Position numbers and translations under genes: made by a program. A model generated the notes under the pieces. It saw only the letters and a program-made list of their open reading frames with translations. It was not told where the DNA came from and did no database searches. Below, one piece after another: positions 6,640 to 6,799 of a stretch of 6,799 nt of DNA. Each line of letters begins with the position of its first letter. The first letter of the stretch is position 1. Origin of the DNA: Clostridiales bacterium UBA4706 (GTDB taxonomy: Bacteria > Bacillota > Clostridia > Oscillospirales > Oscillospiraceae). The stretch is from the NCBI GenBank assembly GCA_002404605.1, contig DHKA01000003.1, forward strand, positions 5,426-12,224. The letters are read 5' to 3'.

Positions 6640-6669
6640 ATTATAACATAATATATATTATGATTACAA
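6640..6669 (-). promoter_or_regulatory. sigma-A-type promoter of the rimP-nusA-infB operon
   Basis: On the minus strand a perfect TATAAT (6645-6640) lies 18 bp downstream of TTGTAA (6669-6664, four of six consensus bases). Transcription would start near 6633, giving a leader of about 79 nt. This is the best promoter match between the window edge and rimP, and it points at the operon. The surrounding DNA is very AT-rich, so chance TATAAT-like hexamers are expected; the placement in front of the leader hairpin is the main support. Confidence 0.6.
6647..6662. repeat. perfect 16-bp palindrome inside the promoter spacer
   Basis: CATAATATATATTATG is identical to its own reverse complement and fills the 18-bp spacer between the -35 and -10 elements except for one base on each side. 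Such a site could bind a dimeric regulator or favour local melting. It consists almost wholly of A and T in an AT-rich stretch, so chance is a serious alternative. Confidence 0.5.
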
Positions 6670-6712
6670 GTGTTATTTAAGAATTAATTTTTCTAGATGT
6701 TACAGTTCAGTC

Positions 6713-6744
6713 AAGAAGATAGATAATTAAGTCTATCTTTTTTT
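6713..6744 (+). terminator. AT-rich hairpin with T-run on the plus strand, no gene attached
   Basis: AAGATAGA (6716-6723) and TCTATCTT (6732-6739) form an 8-bp stem around an 8-nt loop, which can be extended by two A-T pairs and one G-T pair to 6713/6742. On the plus strand the 3' arm runs into seven T residues (6738-6744), like an intrinsic terminator, but the stem has only two G-C pairs. On the minus strand the tail (CTTCTTGACT) is poor. No plus-strand gene in the window could use it. It may be a weak terminator for an unseen transcript, or chance structure in AT-rich DNA. Confidence 0.3.
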
Positions 6745-6799
6745 GATACTCCTTCTATAATACATTATTTTTTTGTAAATTATAAGTCTTTTATTTTAA

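Larger units (their letters stand above)
6555..6799. other. gene-free AT-rich intergenic region upstream of rimP
   Basis: The 245 bp before rimP hold no convincing gene. From 6631 to the end only 32 of 169 bases are G or C (about 19 percent), in sharp contrast with the GC-rich genes to the left. All three minus-strand frames meet stops within the last 20 bases of the window, so at most the last few codons of an upstream minus-strand gene could lie here. Apart from the promoter, palindrome and two hairpins listed separately, a second TATAAT (minus strand, 6784-6779) is visible; its -35 would lie outside the window. Confidence 0.7.

Noticed and set aside
6686..6714. Second promoter candidate for rimP: TTGACT (minus strand, 6714-6709)
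   Set aside because: The -35 is good, but at 17-bp spacing the -10 reads AAAATT or AAAAAT, far from TATAAT. The promoter at 6669-6640 fits better.
6733..6765. Ten-residue minus-strand reading frame MYYRRSIKKR followed by the 6716-6739 hairpin, resembling a leader peptide
   Set aside because: No ribosome-binding site precedes the ATG, the stretch is AT-rich, and such short frames are expected by chance. The -35 of the nearby TATAAT would lie outside the window, so a transcript cannot be supported.

Overview
The window is one complete view of the classic translation/transcription-factor operon of Gram-positive bacteria. All genes lie on the minus strand, so the transcript runs from right to left: promoter and leader (about 6669-6555), rimP, nusA, ylxR (rnpM), ylxQ, infB, rbfA, nrnA and the first 180 codons of truB, which runs off the left edge. 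Coding density is very high. The genes overlap or sit 2-17 bp apart, except for 39 bp between rimP and nusA and 49 bp between nusA and rnpM. No terminator-like hairpin was seen between genes.

The organism looks like a GC-rich member of the Firmicutes/Clostridia, possibly Oscillospiraceae-like. This rests on the gene order (rnpM and ylxQ between nusA and infB, then rbfA-nrnA-truB), the Bacillus-type NusA without C-terminal acidic repeats, strong AGGAGG-type ribosome-binding sites and a sigma-A-type promoter. The genus cannot be fixed from sequence alone.

Functionally the genes belong together. RimP and RbfA mature the 30S subunit. NusA controls pausing and termination. RnpM and YlxQ are small RNA-binding proteins. 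IF2 places initiator tRNA on the ribosome. NrnA degrades very short RNAs and pAp. TruB makes pseudouridine 55 in tRNA.

The only stretch not explained by genes is the 245 bp at the right end. It changes abruptly to very AT-rich DNA (32 G/C in the last 169 bases). It carries a convincing promoter, a perfect 16-bp palindrome inside the promoter spacer, and a terminator-like hairpin at the very start of the predicted transcript, which is a good candidate for NusA autoregulation by attenuation. A second, AT-rich hairpin with a T-run on the plus strand has no gene to terminate. I see no evidence for a new multi-gene system here. The leader is the part most worth attention.
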